Assembly: GCA_000827495.1 (NCBI GenBank)
Contig: KN817574.1
Span: 180,052-244,051, forward strand
Length of the DNA stretch: 64,000 bases
From: Hypholoma sublateritium FD-334 SS-4
Lineage: Eukaryota > Basidiomycota > Agaricomycetes > Agaricales > Strophariaceae
Direction of reading: 5' to 3'
The notes below the pieces were generated by a model. It did no database searches. It saw nothing but the letters and a program-made list of their open reading frames with translations, and was not told the origin of the DNA. Shown here one piece after another: positions 34,190-45,428 of the stretch. The first letter of the stretch is position 1. Each line of letters opens with the position of its first letter. A program made the position numbers and the translations under genes.

Positions 34190-35560
34190 CATATCGCGTG
34201 AGTGCTTCGCTTGATACATATCCAAAAGCCAATTTATAGACCCAGAACTGCTTGTCGGCGATGTATCACGATGGAGGCCGAGTTTCAGGGCATCAGGGGA
34301 GAATCTATGTCGCATAAGAACCCGGACGCTGCTTATAGCAAATCCATTTATTANGTGATTGGAATGTTTGTCGATTTTGACAAAACCGAAGTTAGAATGA
34401 TTAAAAACTATGTGAAGCTTATGAAAGTTGACCTTGGTGTTCTGCAGAAGTAGACGGCCTGTGTAATGCCGCCGATATGCTGCAGTTCTTCAGATGCTAT
34501 CGTAATTCGACAGCGTCCCGCCAGGGCCTAGGGCNTAGTATCCGCAGCAGATCGCAAGTTTGTTCAGTATCTGCGCCATCCGAGTCGTCAAGGGCGTCAC
34601 GGTCAATTGGTCTCTGTCGCAGGNGGTCGGCACAAAATTTAGCACCAATACTCCATGAATGTATGTCTCATTACGCGGCTATTGGGATAAATGGTCGTGT
34701 AGAGGTTAGGAAAAGGGGGAGCAGCGGTAGTAGTAGGATTGAACCGGCGACCGTGTCGGCCAAACGTCCGCTCGACATGAAGATCTCTGTTCGAGCGACG
34801 GCGTGTGTTGTGTGTGGATCCGAGGCGTCAGAACTTGTACATGGCTCTTGCTTGCGAGCCATTTAAAAAGTGAGCTGGTAAAGCCACGAGCAGGCGACGT
34901 TGAGGAGTAAATGATTAGCAAACCTGGTAAAGGGAAAGTTAGTATTCTTGTCGCTGCAACGTGTCACGATACTAAGTACTTATGTCATTCGTGACAGATA
35001 CAGCCGCTAATACTATGACCGACTGTCATCGATTCACCTACCTGTTTGTAAGGGCCATGAAAGAGCCAAACGCTGTTCACCGGATGCCGTTCTTACTCGC
35101 CAATTTTCCTGCTCAGCTCTACGCACTACCTAATTCTCTTCACCCGCGTTTGTCACGATCCTATCTTGATTGCCACCAAATCGCCTCGGATGGNATTGCT
35201 TGTCAACTCCCGGTTGCATATGGATCTTTGCTCATCTGTACAGAACTTGAGGATTTTGCAATAATTAAACCAGGGACATACGAAGCCTTACTACCTGATT
35301 ATTGGCTCGAACAACGTAAATATCTCAATCCAATCTCAATCCTACACCTATGACCCGACTTATCATTTATGACCTAGGCGACAGTCGTAGCTGCTTCTCG
35401 GATTCGGCAGCAGCACTCAGTTGTACTCATGACCTATTCTTTGGCTATGGAATCAGTATGTCAAAATTGCTGCTTTGTTTTCATCTCTGTGATGTACTTA
35501 CAATATAAATAGCAGAAAGATGCAAGTGCATCGTTGATCTAGATGAACCTAACGCTCGTT
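34190..35560. other. Sparse region with one orphan frame (34982-35353)
   Basis: A single plus frame of 123 codons (34982-35353; contains 'FLLANFPAQLYALPNSLHPR' and 'TYEALLPDYWLEQRKY') has no recognised family. Another frame at 34202-34453 is weaker. Ns at 34355, 34535, 34624 and 35194. Confidence 0.3.
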
Positions 35561-35565
35561 GCCCT

Positions 35566-36939
35566 ATGCTTTTGCTCCCCGTTGAACTCACCATATTGAT
35601 CTTCAAAGAAGCATGTTTTGAGCCACAATCAAGCTCCATCAACACAGAGGTTGTCATCTCCCATGTATGCCACTCCTGGCGTTCAATATCCCTATCGTGT
35701 CCACAATTATGGACATCCTTCAAACATGATGGGAAGACCCTCAAGATGCCGATCCAGCAATCTCGCGTCGATGCATACATCAAACGATCCCAAGGTTTTT
35801 CTTTGGATTTTTCATTTGAATGCAATGCCTTCATGGACTTACTCGAAGTTGGTCAATTCACTCTTGTACCCAACGCTTCCCGCCTCCGTCGCCTTGCGCT
35901 TTGCATATCTGACAGTGGGGAATATGCACTTGCCGTCTTGGAGGTCTTCGAGTTTCTCTCTATGGATAACCTGGAGATATTTGAGATACAGCTAAAAGGC
36001 ACTGATCAGCTGGGCGACATGATGCTCAAGACGTTCTACTTCAAAGGTTGCACCCCCCGCCTGAAAGCATTTCGAACAGACAGTCGACTTCTGCATATAT
36101 TTCATATGTCACAAGCCTCGGCGCTCAGGAACATTACAGACTTCCAGGTGGACGCTGCTGATCCTCCATCTCTCCTCAGTTGGAGTCATTTTTCCTCGCT
36201 CTCTGTGGCTCTCGGGACCCTCACTACTCTTTCCATATCCGCCACCATCTTCCGCTATCCCATAGATCTTCAGACGATTTCTTTGCCCAACCTGAGATAC
36301 TTGTGGTGCCGAGATGGGGCTATTGGCAGATTCATGTCCCATTTTCTGCATGCTCCTTCGCTTGAAGAGCTCATTCTGTATAATCTAAACATTGGTTGGT
36401 GGGCGGATGATTTTGAAGATGCTAGCCCACCCGTCAGCATATTTCCCCGGATCAAGATGGTGGCTTTCATTGATGTTATTTGCGAAGCTTATCACAACAG
36501 AAACGCGCCTCTATTTGCTCTCGCTCAAGCCACATGCTCTGCCACCCATATCATAGTATCGCACAGCAATGCTTTCAATATGCATTCAGGGACCGGAATT
36601 ACCAGATATTTGGCAGATCTTGGTCCAGAGCCCATGCTTTGGAAAAACCTCGAGGTCTTGTCGTGTGTCGACAAGTTCATGTCGAAAGACATGTATGTCT
36701 GTTACCTGGACATAATGAGATACAGATCAAAACTCCTCGGCTTCAAAGTGGGAAAGTTACGAATCCTAGAGCGGCATGTAAATGACCATCGAAGTTCGAC
36801 CAGGGAATTTGCCGGCGAGGAGATCATAGAAGCAATTCAGTACAGCGAGGATGTACTTCACTCGCCAAGCAAGAATTTATTCGAGCCATCGGCAGAAGAG
36901 CTTTTCCTCAAATACTATATACCAGTTTCAACCTTATGA
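35566..36939 (+). CDS. F-box protein, apparently intact
   Basis: An uninterrupted 457-codon frame. It begins with an F-box-like segment (LLLPVELTILIFKEACFE, then EVVISHVCHSWRSISLSCPQ and LWTSF) and continues with leucine-rich, repeat-like segments (RLRRLALCISDSGEYALAVL; SLPNLRYLWCRDG; SLEELILYNLNIGWW). This is the usual plan of Agaricomycete F-box/LRR-like proteins, which would recruit substrates to SCF ubiquitin ligases. The open frame extends upstream through 'IVDLDEPNARCP' to an acceptor-like AG near 35513, so a short upstream exon is possible. It is the longest intact non-transposon gene here. Confidence 0.8.
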   Translation: MLLLPVELTILIFKEACFEPQSSSINTEVVISHVCHSWRSISLSCPQLWTSFKHDGKTLKMPIQQSRVDAYIKRSQGFSLDFSFECNAFMDLLEVGQFTLVPNASRLRRLALCISDSGEYALAVLEVFEFLSMDNLEIFEIQLKGTDQLGDMMLKTFYFKGCTPRLKAFRTDSRLLHIFHMSQASALRNITDFQVDAADPPSLLSWSHFSSLSVALGTLTTLSISATIFRYPIDLQTISLPNLRYLWCRDGAIGRFMSHFLHAPSLEELILYNLNIGWWADDFEDASPPVSIFPRIKMVAFIDVICEAYHNRNAPLFALAQATCSATHIIVSHSNAFNMHSGTGITRYLADLGPEPMLWKNLEVLSCVDKFMSKDMYVCYLDIMRYRSKLLGFKVGKLRILERHVNDHRSSTREFAGEEIIEAIQYSEDVLHSPSKNLFEPSAEELFLKYYIPVSTL

Positions 36940-37249
36940 AGTCCGCATTTGTTTTGGAAGTGTTTGTAAAGTATGGTAGGACAAATTGGGGAGCGTAAAA
37001 TCAACTAGTGGCTTCGTCTAAACGTTCGTATCGTGCTGCGAGCGGCGCGCGCGTGGTCCACGCTTACGATGCAGGTATACAGCGAGTAAGCGAGTAACGG
37101 CGCCGCGAAGCACCGCCGGCTGTCATGTGGAGATGCTATAGGCAGTCGCTGCGGTCATCGGCGTCTGCACTAGATTTCTCTTTTGAGGATAGGTGGAAAC
37201 TGGGATGGAAGGATCAGCATGTAGAAAAGTGCTAAATCATGGCGATGAA
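36940..37249. other. Intergenic with a diverged R1 end
   Basis: From about 37165 the words TTTTGAGGATAGGTG..., GATCAGCA and ACCTACCAATGTCAGAG resemble internal R1 modules but do not match copies 1 and 3 closely, so the outer module here has a separate history. Confidence 0.4.
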
Positions 37250-39869
37250 CCTACCAATGTCAGAGAAAGCTGAGTAACATTCGATTGAATCTCATAGCCC
37301 GGTGAGCGGGCAATGATATCCCTACGTTTTTGTCGACCTCGGGGTCCGAGTGATGTGAAAAGAGAATAATGAGAGCGAGAGAGAGAGCAGACCACTGCAC
37401 AGATACTCGAGCTACAGAAGTCCGGAATATGGAATATCTGGCTTGTGAGGAAATCCTCATGAGCCAAGAGTTTAGNTGCGCCCAGGAGATCCTACGGCAG
37501 ACACTGGAGAAGGACGACGGGATTAAAAAAAATGAAGAGGGATGGCGCGACAAAAAAGGTAGCCGAATGATTTGAATGGCCTTCGGTATCTGCGCTGCGT
37601 TCGCGAGTGCTGCTTTTGAGGATGGGTGCTAGCTGACAGAGAATTCAGACCCATATTAAAAGTAAAACGGTTCATCAAGATATGGGCCTACCAGTGTAAC
37701 AGAAAAAAGAGAATCATTCTGTTGAATCTCGTATCNGGCTGACCGGGTGACGATATCCCCAGGGTTTTGTAGACACGCGCGAGGCAAGTGGTGAGCAACG
37801 AAAGTTGAACAGTCGACGTAGAGTTCTGGAGCCCGGCGCCGGGGCAGCGAACGTCGTGACACGTGGCGTGACCCAACACTACCCGTGACTCCTGGACAGC
37901 TCGGACCTTGACAGAAACTTGTTGAGTACCCTATCCCGCTGACCGGGCGAGAATTTCGATGGAACATTTCTTGGGTGAGCCCGCAGCTTGGATCAAAGGC
38001 TCTATACAGCGCTGATCTTTTCATTAGTTTTCACCATTCTCCGTAAACGCAGCGCATAGGCCGCCGTCCGACTGCCATTTTTCCTCGTGTCGTCCTTCTA
38101 CAGNGTTTGCCATGGGATCTCCTGGGCGCGCCTAAGTTCCCTTGACTCATGAAGATTTCTTCATAAGTTAGATACCCTGTACTCCCGGCTTAAACTGCAT
38201 TTTCTGGACAGCTGGCCAAGAAGCGACGCCGCCAGCATATCTCCATGAGGGATTCCTCACAAGTCAGATACTCCGATGTCTTCAGCAACAATTGCAACCT
38301 GCNTACCCTTCTGAATTCCTCCTTAAATTCTTTCNTCGCCCAGTAGGAAATAGCTACGCGCTGGTCTGCTCTCTCATTATCACGAATNGGATCCCAAAGT
38401 CTGCAAAAACTCAGGGATGTCGTAATCCGCTCAGTAGGCTACGACGTCCAACAAGCTGGTGAATGCAGTTCAGGCAGAAGAGCCCCCAATAAATCCGACC
38501 GCCGCCAGCACATCTGCAGTCAGGCCCCTGTTTCCGCTTACGTATTTTGCCCACATCGTACTGCTCGCGCTGAGTACGACGCTGCGTCGCTCTCTCCCGC
38601 ATTTTGTGGTTGCGCCGGTGAAGCTCACAGCGACATGCGTATCAGGTCCGATGGTGGTATAGGATGGGGCTATGAGCATCGGCGATGTCGATGTTTTGCG
38701 CCTTTCGCCTTTCTGCTGCTCAAGTTTGATGNGATTTCCTGCAAAGGCCTTCGTGCGTTTTGTTTCTTTGATTCGGTCCATAGCCAAAAAGCTAATACAC
38801 TTGCTCTGGCTCTAGCATTCGTTTACCGCGAAACCAATGCCATATTGTCCCCGTGCCGCCCATCGTTGTCAAATCACCCTCCCTAGTCCTACGCCAGGTT
38901 CCTTCCGCAATCAAGAAGGTCCTCGCTGGCCATCGCGCCGGTCAGCCCTTCCTCCATCTCGCCACTGAACGACGGCCGCTCCCTAGCTGAGGTCGACTGC
39001 CTGCGTACAGAGCATACGAGCCTGGAGTTCGGGGACAATAGCGGGCGGCGCTGTCGCTCATTTAGTCGATGCATACCTGGGTCTCAACGGCCACCGTCCT
39101 TATTCTCGCCCACTGCCAACACGTCTCTTGTCGATCGCATCATTCAGCATGGGAAAAGCGCCCGTGGGCTCCCTCGAAAAACTCCACATCGTCATTCTGC
39201 GCGTGTGGAATTGTCCCCTCCTTTCCTCCAGACCTTGGTAGGTCCGATTTCTCTCATCAGGGGCAGCATCCGCTTAAATTTTCTGATGTCTAGACAACTC
39301 ATATTTTAAACAAAACGACTCTACTCTCACCCAAGGCATGCTCATCGACCGTCCCTCACGCTCTCCGTCCTAGGCATGTGCTGCTTTTTCACAAGGCATC
39401 ATGGGAGCGCGGCCTGCCTGCCACCGCGCTGCTTGTTGCCTCTGCACTTCGTCAGGCGTGTGGGGCATCAAGCAGCGCGGCATCAGCCGGTTCCCCCTCG
39501 CATCCCTTCTCCGTACCCTGCCCATCTGACGTGCTTTCCTTGCTTAGGGCCTGGGGTAGATCGGGCTATGAAGTGCAACAGGGCAGCTCCTCTCTTCATC
39601 ATAGGGCGTTCGCCCTTGCCTCCGTCAAAAGCAAAAGCAACCCAAGCTCCTATGGTTCATGAGGATTCCTCGCTAGTCAGATGCCCTTCCTCCAGCTCGC
39701 ACCTAAACAACGCCTACGCTTGAGTCACGAAAGGCCGCGGAGTACGAATCTGCGCTTGATCAGATCGCACTCCTTGCGCACGGCCGCATCGCCTACGCAC
39801 AGAGTATATAAATCCGGCGCTCTGAGACAATATTCGGTGGCGCTTCGAGGCGCCGTCGCTCGCTTGGTC
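37250..39869 (-). repeat. Long dispersed repeat R1, copy 2 (inverted, long form)
   Basis: Reverse complement of 58150-60769 with no indel noticed (coordinates sum to 98,019). The part 37250-38950 also matches 5845-7545. Many Ns fall at equivalent positions (for example 38732 and 38388), though at 37973 this copy has a base where the others have N. The left extension 38950-39869 is absent from copy 1; it contains a TATATAAA (about 39814) and a hairpin relic at 39660-39672. Open frames in the extension (for example 39378-39662) are GC-rich but unrecognised. Confidence 0.9.
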
Positions 39870-40445
39870 GCTGCATCCCTAGGTCTCATACTCACGGGCA
39901 GCGCGAGTTCCTCGTTTCGCTCGACCAGCGCTCCACACCCTGTTCGATTGACGGCGGTAGGAATTGGGATATTGCACGTAGACCACAAGCAGGCATGCGA
40001 CGCGGGAATTTAGCCCGAATATCCTCCTGAAGGCGAGGAGGGTCACGTATTAGATGAGGGCGCGGCGCGGCGCGTATGGGAGTTCGCGATTCGCGGCGCC
40101 GTTATGATGAAGACCCAGCGGGTGCCGGCAGTAGCTACCTACCCGTGCGACACGTGATGTCGCCCTATCATCTTCGTCGAGTCACGACCCGTAGGGGCGA
40201 TCGCGAGTGGCCTCATCACGAAGGAGAGGCAGCGATCGGCGTGACCAACGCAGGCTTGCTCCCCTCCATATGTCTCCCAGCTTTGGGATCCCTTCACAGC
40301 CACCCTTTGTCCCGGTATCACTCCAGACGCGCACGCACGTAACAAAGCTTCTTGGCCTGGAAATCCCTTCATTCTGTGGACGCTATGCCCATCAAATGCC
40401 CATTCATTGCTGATAAAGGGCTGTTTACAGAGTATCTCCCTTTCT
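39870..40445. other. Intergenic, nothing recognised
   Basis: GC-rich short frames without family features lie between R1 copy 2 and RING paralogue B. Confidence 0.3.
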
Positions 40446-40447
40446 TT

Positions 40448-40454
40448 TATAAAG
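40448..40454 (+). promoter_or_regulatory. TATA box of RING paralogue B
   Basis: TATAAAG within TTTTATAAAGGATCG lies 81 bp before the ATG. The aligned position upstream of paralogue A is TTTGCAAAGGATCG. Confidence 0.5.
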
Positions 40455-40535
40455 GATCGCCCTGCTATGCAATCAGCTTAAGTTATTGCATGCGCAGTTC
40501 CTACGGATCCCCCACCTTCCTATCAGTCAGATAAT

Positions 40536-41311
40536 ATGCCAGCCACTCGCGCCCTTCGAGCGTCCAATCGCCTGGCTTCACGCATCCAGGGCCCAGCAAC
40601 GACCCTTGCCTCTCGCGATCGCCCAGTTCCCATCTCAACGCCTGCCTCCGCCAAAGTCACGCGTAAGATCCGAAGTGCGCCCGCACGCGGGATTCAAAAG
40701 AAGACCCTTGAAGACTTTGATATCTCAGACAGTGATGATCCTCCAACTGTCAAAGTGCGTATGTTTTTCCGATTCAAATGCCTTGTTGCTGACTTGAAGT
40801 CTCAGGAGGCCTTTTTAACTCCACTCCTGCGCCTGCAGGAGCTGGAGGCTATGAAGAAGGCTCACGACGAGCTGTCCCAAAAGCTGGCTCAAGTTAAATG
40901 GGAAAGGGCCCAGTTATTTCCCGTGCGTTCCAACCCTATGAATGGCAAAATCGTTACTCATCGCGCACGTCTACTGTGGCGCAGATCATAGCCGCCGTGG
41001 AAGAGCTTCTCGATTGCTTCATATGCAATCTTTATATGAGCCGGCCCGTTTCGTGCGTACCTCTGATAACATATGACACCCGTAGGCTGAATGCAGCAAA
41101 TAGACTCCCGTGCGGGCATATCTTCTGCAAGGCATGCTTCGACGTCGCATCGGAGGCCCAGAAGACTGAAGTTTACTTGGACGAGGAGGGGGCTGAGAAG
41201 GCCCTCCAGTGCTACAGATGCCCGATCTGCCGCACCTTCACTGATCGCAGCATTTTACCGACGACAATTTTTGGCCTTCAGACCATTTTAGCAGTTCTTC
41301 CGACAGAATGA
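40536..41311 (+). CDS. RING-finger protein, paralogue B
   Basis: Exons end at 'DSDDPPTVK' and 'WERAQLFP' and join to 'IIAAVEELLDCFICNLYM'. Order: basic N-terminus (KVTRKIRSAPARGIQKK), acidic patch DFDISDSDDPP, coiled coil (RLQELEAMKKAHDELSQKLA), RING with CFIC, CGHIFCKACF and CYRCPICRTFTD, and a conserved C-terminal LQTILAVLPTE. The likely role is an E3 ubiquitin ligase or another RING scaffold. It is closely similar to paralogue A at 32.6-33.4 kb on the other strand. No damage was seen. Confidence 0.75.
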
Positions 41312-41419
41312 ATATGTTATATTTGCAGATCTTTGGTATATTTCGTAGCTACAGATGTAGTAGTTCGCCGCTCTTGCAGTTACTTTTGTTTGCGAATACA
41401 AACAATACAAAAGAACGCG

Positions 41420-41550
41420 GAGTAGCAAGAGCGACGTGAGGGTGAACTGGCTGATACCGCGCTGCTTAGAGTCTGACACGCCTGACGAAGTGCAGAGGCC
41501 CCAAGCAGAACAGTAGCAGGCAGAACAGTAGCAGAGAGGCCGCCCTCGGA
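41420..41550 (-). repeat. Diverged copy of a piece of the R1 long-form extension
   Basis: The reverse complement matches about 39405-39520, with a shared exact core (CCTCTGCACTTCGTCAGGCG) and AAGCAGCGCGG.ATCAGCC. A 15-bp unit CTGCTACTGTTCTGC is duplicated here only. It shows that the extension part of R1 also exists independently. Confidence 0.7.
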
Positions 41551-41877
41551 AATTTGCCACACACCTAGGAGAGATCTCAAGCAGACGCGCGTGGGATGGG
41601 TCAAGCAGCCGCGGCGAGGATGGATCAGGCAAGTCGCAGTTTATGTGATAATAAAATCATCTAATCAATGAGGGTCATGTCCGTGGAGTTCTCGAAATAA
41701 GTGAAACTGAGCACTGATAATTACCAACGACAAGAGTAGAGAGTATACGTGTTTGCTCGAGGGCCAAAGCTGAGTCCTGGTTCTTGATTTCTTACTTACT
41801 AAAAATGAACGGTGATGGCCTGGTCTTCTTGAGTGTTCCCAGTCTTTGCCGCAGCGAAGCGAGGCTGAATTGCCCTG

Positions 41878-42251
41878 ATGCGTCGCTTGAACTCCTCTCA
41901 ACAGCAACAGAAACGCTGCCTTAGTCTTTTGAAATCGGCTTCTAGGGCTATCACTCAGGCTAAGGCTGTACTTGCCGATTACGAAATGGTACGCAATCGT
42001 ATTTGCGCATGACGCTATGCATCTAATGCTGTTTTCACTTGCGCAAGGCCCTTAGAAACCTAGAGGCATTAATCAACTTGGACGAAAAGATTCCGATCAA
42101 AAATCAACGAGCGTCCTTCAGGAAACTCCGTCCATACGAGAAAGCAGTCTGCTTCTTGATCCTTGACCTGTTACTGATAGCTCTCAATGCTCCGGTAACG
42201 GATCATGGGGTCCTTTTTCTCCTGTACTTAATCGCCACGGAGAGTGCTTGA
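41878..42251 (+). CDS. Small protein with two hydrophobic C-terminal segments
   Basis: Exon 1 gives MRRLNSSQQQQKRCLSLLKS and 'AITQAKAVLADYEM'. After a roughly 58-bp intron the frame continues 'ALRNLEALINLDEKIPIKNQ', then a hydrophobic part (VCFLILDLLLIALNAP; GVLFLLYLIATE) and a stop. About 105 residues. The acceptor reads CAAG, so the join is not certain. No family recognised. Confidence 0.4.
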
Positions 42252-42660
42252 CTGGGCGACAACATTGATCTCCGATGATATGTCTCCGAACTGTTAGATG
42301 ATATTTAGAACAGATATAAATGTAAACACTGGCATCTTATTCATTCAGATAAATGTGAAACAATGCTTTGTATCAGTGGCAGGGCGCTTCGTGTTCGCTG
42401 GGACGGCATCGATAAGAGACGTTTGTTTACTCCGTGGATCTTGTAACTTGTCGTCGTAATTTGTATTGGGGATTATGGTCGTCGCAGCGGTTGAACATGC
42501 GGTGTATGGCGGAAAGGTGCGTCGACGAGCTACTTACTAGTAGTAAGTAGATTACATACCACCGTCCGACTCGGACTCTTTGTTCCTTCTGAAAGGGCTT
42601 TGTGCAGTGTTAAGTTGGCGGCATCAGCCAGTTATAAAGGCTACCTTCGACTTTATCAAG
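42252..42660. other. Intergenic with a 21-bp perfect palindrome
   Basis: 42530-42550 reads CTACTTACTA-G-TAGTAAGTAG. It lies 170 bp upstream of the next start codon. Nothing else is recognised. Confidence 0.5.
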
Positions 42661-42664
42661 CCTC

Positions 42665-42672
42665 TATAAAAG
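42665..42672 (+). promoter_or_regulatory. TATA box of the 42.7-kb gene
   Basis: TATAAAAG lies 49 bp before the ATG at 42722 and is followed by a pyrimidine-rich stretch (CCCTCTCCTTCTC), a common fungal core-promoter layout. Confidence 0.5.
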
Positions 42673-42721
42673 TACCCTCTCCTTCTCATATCTCATACGC
42701 TACTGGTAGTACTCGAACTGT

Positions 42722-43379
42722 ATGGACGCCATAACTGACCAGGTAACCCGAATTTGCTGTCTTCGTTTTTCCAGATTTCTTATCAATGTTTTCGAGACCT
42801 TTGTACAGTTCAGGGAACAGATTGTGAGCGTGCATATTGTCATTTATTCTATGCTTAGCCCACTGATATATCTCATAGTCACTCTACATAGAGCGGCAGA
42901 AGATGGAAATTGTGAGTGGATGTTTTTACGTTATCCTACATACGACTCGAAATTTCTTCTACAGATATCTGACTATGAGGAGAAAGAACCGGAAGCCGCT
43001 GCCAATCATAAAAAAGTCATTCAGCGTTTGTTCAGCGTCGCTCTTTTAAAATTGAAACTGACATCGTTCCAGATGGTAGATGCAGCTGCGGAAGAGCTTC
43101 GGAAGATCGTCCGAAACAATATTGAGGCAGCCCTTGTCGTCGAAGAGCAGCAAGTTGTACGTTTTTCACAACAGCCATGACTAAGCTTATTTACCGCTGA
43201 TACTACTCGCCTTGCATCAGCTCTACGCCGCTCGCAAGGACATGCACCAGAATATCGTGAAACGCCTCCGCCGTTCGTACGACCGAAAGGTCAAAGACCT
43301 TCATGGTAAATTAACCGAGATAAACCTGTTCAACAATCGTATGCTGAACGTAATCACTGCGCTTAAGGAGCAATTGTAG
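42722..43379 (+). CDS. Small coiled-coil protein with micro-exons
   Basis: Five exons, the first three only 15-21 bp: MDAITDQ, FREQI, RQKMEI; then 'ISDYEEKEPEAAANHKKVIQ' to 'VVEEQQ', and a last exon 'LYAARKDMHQNIVKRLRRSY' to 'LNVITALKEQL' and stop at 43377. All introns are 50-65 bp with GT-AG ends (one acceptor may be TAGAG). The protein is about 130 residues and almost wholly helical with heptad-like spacing. No family recognised. A clear TATA box precedes it. Confidence 0.6.
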
Positions 43380-43501
43380 AACATAAATGTACTGGCTAGA
43401 CTAGTATTACATACGATTAAAACGGATATATTGTCTGAACCGAGTGTGTAAATTTCGGAGCCCATTGGGATCTCCGGATCTGGAGACTGGCGTGCCACTG
43501 C

Positions 43502-43878
43502 ATGGTTGAGACAAGTCTTATGCGGGCGCTGGACGAGATGCGGCCCAAAATTGTCGAACTCACAGGTGCGAAGCTCGACCTAGCCGAGAAAGTAGAGAGC
43601 CTAAAACACACCGTCCGCAGCCGCGATACTTTTATATCGCAGCTTGAGAATGATCTCGGGGAGGCTCGCGAGGAGACCGAGCGCATTGAGAAAGCCTGGA
43701 AGGAGAATCTAGCCGAACAGGAGAAACGCCATCGCGAGATCCAGAATGGGACGACGGACATTCAAATATTCAGAAGGGGCACGCGGAGCTCCAGGAGGAG
43801 CTCGATACGGCCCTTGTCAGCCTGCGTACCTTGGAGGAGCAGCGGTCAAATCTCTACACACTACAATACAAAGCCTGA
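43502..43878 (+). pseudogene. Coiled-coil gene with frameshift
   Basis: The frame starting 'MVETSLMRALDEMRPKIVEL' continues as a strong coiled coil (KLDLAEKVESLKHTV; QLENDLGEAREETERIEKAW) to 'RHREIQNGTTDIQ'. The coiled-coil pattern then goes on in another frame (KGHAELQEELDTALVSLRTL, EEQRSNLYTLQYKA, stop at 43876). Without an intron between, a small indel near 43770 is the simplest reading. Confidence 0.5.
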
Positions 43879-44149
43879 GGACATGACAATGTCATCCTCA
43901 ACGTTTCACTCGAAATCGAGCTTGCGCTTCTGCCCAGGCATATCTTTCGCTCAGTTTGCGAACCCAACACCCGCCTTCTGGCGGAGCACGTTCAGCTGCA
44001 GTATTCAATTCACACAAGACTTGCATAGAAGCAGGATCGACATTGAGCGTCAAGGAAACATCAAGCGCAAAAGAGCAAAGCTGTATGTATCACAAACGGA
44101 AGATGCACAGAGACATCTACATAGATGTGCTTCCCCAGTGATTCGAGGC

Positions 44150-44490
44150 TATGTCGAGCCCGACAAATATGCACGAATCACTTCAAGCGACGGTGCAGCG
44201 GGCCCCAACTGACTGCAAAGAGACATAATTTGGGCAAGACGTCGATCAGTATCCTTCTCGGCTTCCGCCAGATCATTGGACAGTCCCTCCATGACTTCGC
44301 AGTAAAAAGCTCGGAGTTCGCAGCATTCCCGTCGCTGCTGTGTTTTGAGCAATACGTAGCCCTATTTCGTCGTGATTGTCTCAAACGCAGCAAAAAGGTA
44401 TAACTACATACGCTTGCCAACTGTGTTATAGTGGAATTCAAGGAGGAGCTGTTCATATGCCCTTTGCTTATTTCTACAGTAGCGACTTCC
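44150..44490 (-). other. Possible further coiled-coil gene fragment
   Basis: Minus frames contain 'QRAYEQLLLEFHYNTVGK' and, after a presumed intron, 'CEVMEGLSNDLAEAEKDTDR' with a stop at 44149-44151. The phase across the intron does not fit cleanly, so either the join is wrong or the gene is broken. Confidence 0.3.
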
Positions 44491-44499
44491 ATGGCCTAA

Positions 44500-45420
44500 A
44501 ATGATATACAAATTAATCGGGACTTCCAAGCTTGAGGAAAAGTTAAACGAAGATTGCTAACTCAGACCGACCTTCTTGTGTAAGAGGCTGATATACTCTT
44601 GGTCATCTCTGCGCTCTCTGGAGATGGAAGGCAACTGGGGAGGACAGACCGATCAATCTTTCCATAAACAATGGGGAAAAAATGAGTCCACTTGCTATAT
44701 CGTTATTCTCTCTATCAAAAAATAGAAACTGTGGAAATGATCCATGAGCTGTGTAAAGCAAATAACAATGATTACCTTTACTAACCGCTAGGCGCCGAAT
44801 CCTTTCGTCGAAGACCTAAGGGTCAAGGTGAGCGAATCCTGCCGGGTAGTACTACCCCGGCAGAGCGGTTGTAACTTACCGACATGGCGCAGGCGTGTAA
44901 AGTGGATGGTGGGATGTACTTGAGCGGCAGACGAGTGAGGGTAATGGGGAGTCGAGTGAAGTAGAATAATACATGGGGCGATGGTACAAGGGCGGTTTTA
45001 TTGAAGGAGTTCTAGAAGAAAGCAGATTAGGCTCATCATGATGAAAGGGAGTCTTTTACAAAGGACGGTATGATCATTGGGCAAATGTCAGGAACTCGGT
45101 CCTACGAGGAAAACTGATGTTTTCGCAAAGTAAGGGGTGGAAAAATGACCTACTTACTGCGCGCAAAAGGATGAGACGATCGTTAAATAATGGGGAAAGA
45201 TCTTACCAGGGCTCGAAGTGAGATCGCCAGATGCTAAAAGGGACGGCCCACAGACGTTAGGACCTTTTATGAACAAAAGAGATCTCGACATCAAAGGGTT
45301 GTTTGTGCGTCAAGGCTTACATCCGTTTATCTACGTATAAAGATGACCCTACAATTAGTTTCCACATCTTTCCCCCCCTCCACATTCCTCGAGGTTCAAA
45401 CACAACTGCCGATACTGCAA
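44500..45420. other. Intergenic, nothing recognised
   Basis: Promoter side of the 45.4-kb gene; only short frames. CCGGGTAGTACTACCCCGG near 44849 is a local palindrome. Confidence 0.3.
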
Positions 45421-45428
45421 CTATTACC

